A DNA stretch of 64,000 nucleotides from positions 23,228,370 through 23,292,369 of the forward strand of contig NC_087062.1 in assembly GCF_963678635.1 (NCBI RefSeq). Direction: 5' to 3'. The position numbers and the translations under genes were made by a program. Positions 63,634 through 64,000 of this stretch are shown here, one piece after another. The stretch is from Symsagittifera roscoffensis (lineage: Eukaryota; Xenacoelomorpha; Acoela; Convolutidae). Positions within the stretch are counted from its first letter, which is position 1. Every line of letters begins with the position of its first letter. The notes under the pieces were generated by a model that saw only the letters and a list, made by a program, of their open reading frames with translations, was not told where the DNA came from and searched no databases.

Positions 63634-64000
63634 ATTATGATAGTAGATTAAGGGCATCGGAACTTGAACACAAAATGAGTGTAAAATTAAGCTCCTACGA
63701 AATTATTTCAACCAAACCATCACTTCACATTTAAAAAAATTTAAATTTGACAAGAAAAAAGTCCAGAAAAACTAGAAAGATAGACCAATCCCAAGAACCA
63801 AACAAATATATTGATTTCATCGAGACTTAGGGAAACTTAATAAATACGCAGGAGGAAAAAAATTGTGAGGTGACAATTTGTAACAGGCGACAATTTGTAA
63901 CAGGCAAAAATTCGTAACAGTAGATTAAGCGTGGAACACTGATTCACACGCAGTATTCCTCTCGTTTCGGATCTAAGCGCAGCGGAGCGAAGCGGAGCAA
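63634..64000. other. Right edge, presumed intron of the DCST-like gene
   Basis: This is A/T-rich sequence with a triplicated acaatttgtaacaggc-like phrase (63,870-63,920). It ends in a GC-richer agcgcagcggagcgaagcgg repeat at the window edge. No exon is recognisable. Confidence 0.35.

Overview
This window is AT-rich animal DNA, probably from an invertebrate. The evidence is a split gene with GT-AG introns, a degenerate Polinton/Maverick element, a giant env-bearing Ty3-type LTR retrotransposon and several families of short repeats. The species cannot be named from sequence alone.

Region 1 (1 to about 15.9 kb) is a scrambled, frameshifted Polinton/Maverick, a virus-like DNA transposon. Recognisable pieces are a truncated protein-primed DNA polymerase B (minus strand), a DIE-motif exonuclease-like protein (two copies), a small membrane protein (two copies), a packaging ATPase (two copies), a retroviral-type integrase, a minor-capsid-like protein, a basic core-like protein (two copies), a major-capsid N-terminal fragment and an adenain-type cysteine protease. 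A 1.9 kb block is repeated about 10.1 kb apart, and a third segment is a three-copy tandem array. Nearly every gene is broken, so this is a fossil.

Region 2 (about 16 to 21.7 kb and all later introns) is non-coding. It holds MITE-like and foldback elements, tandem repeats and at least two dispersed families, called R1 and R2 here.

Region 3 (about 21.9 to 63.6 kb, plus strand) is a DC-STAMP-domain gene of the DCST1/DCST2 type (relatives: sneaky, spe-42, spe-49). I traced eleven exons whose splice phases all agree, giving about 540 codons. The gene runs off the right edge, where the family's remaining C-terminal part is expected.

Region 4 (37,276 to 56,177, minus strand) is an 18.9 kb LTR retrotransposon in the intron after exon 7 of that gene. 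Its two 408 bp LTRs look identical, it has a 4 bp target duplication, and its 2740-codon gag-pol is intact, so insertion was very recent. Around gag-pol lie unusual extra genes: a basic ORF upstream of gag and a tightly packed downstream block. That block has two small membrane ORFs, a 378-codon open frame with no ATG, a glycoprotein-like ORF and a 597-codon ORF of unknown function, with 4-base ATGA overlaps at two junctions. The insertion lies in one copy of a 1662 bp tandem duplication that also duplicated exon 8, leaving two candidate exons that cannot both be used in frame.
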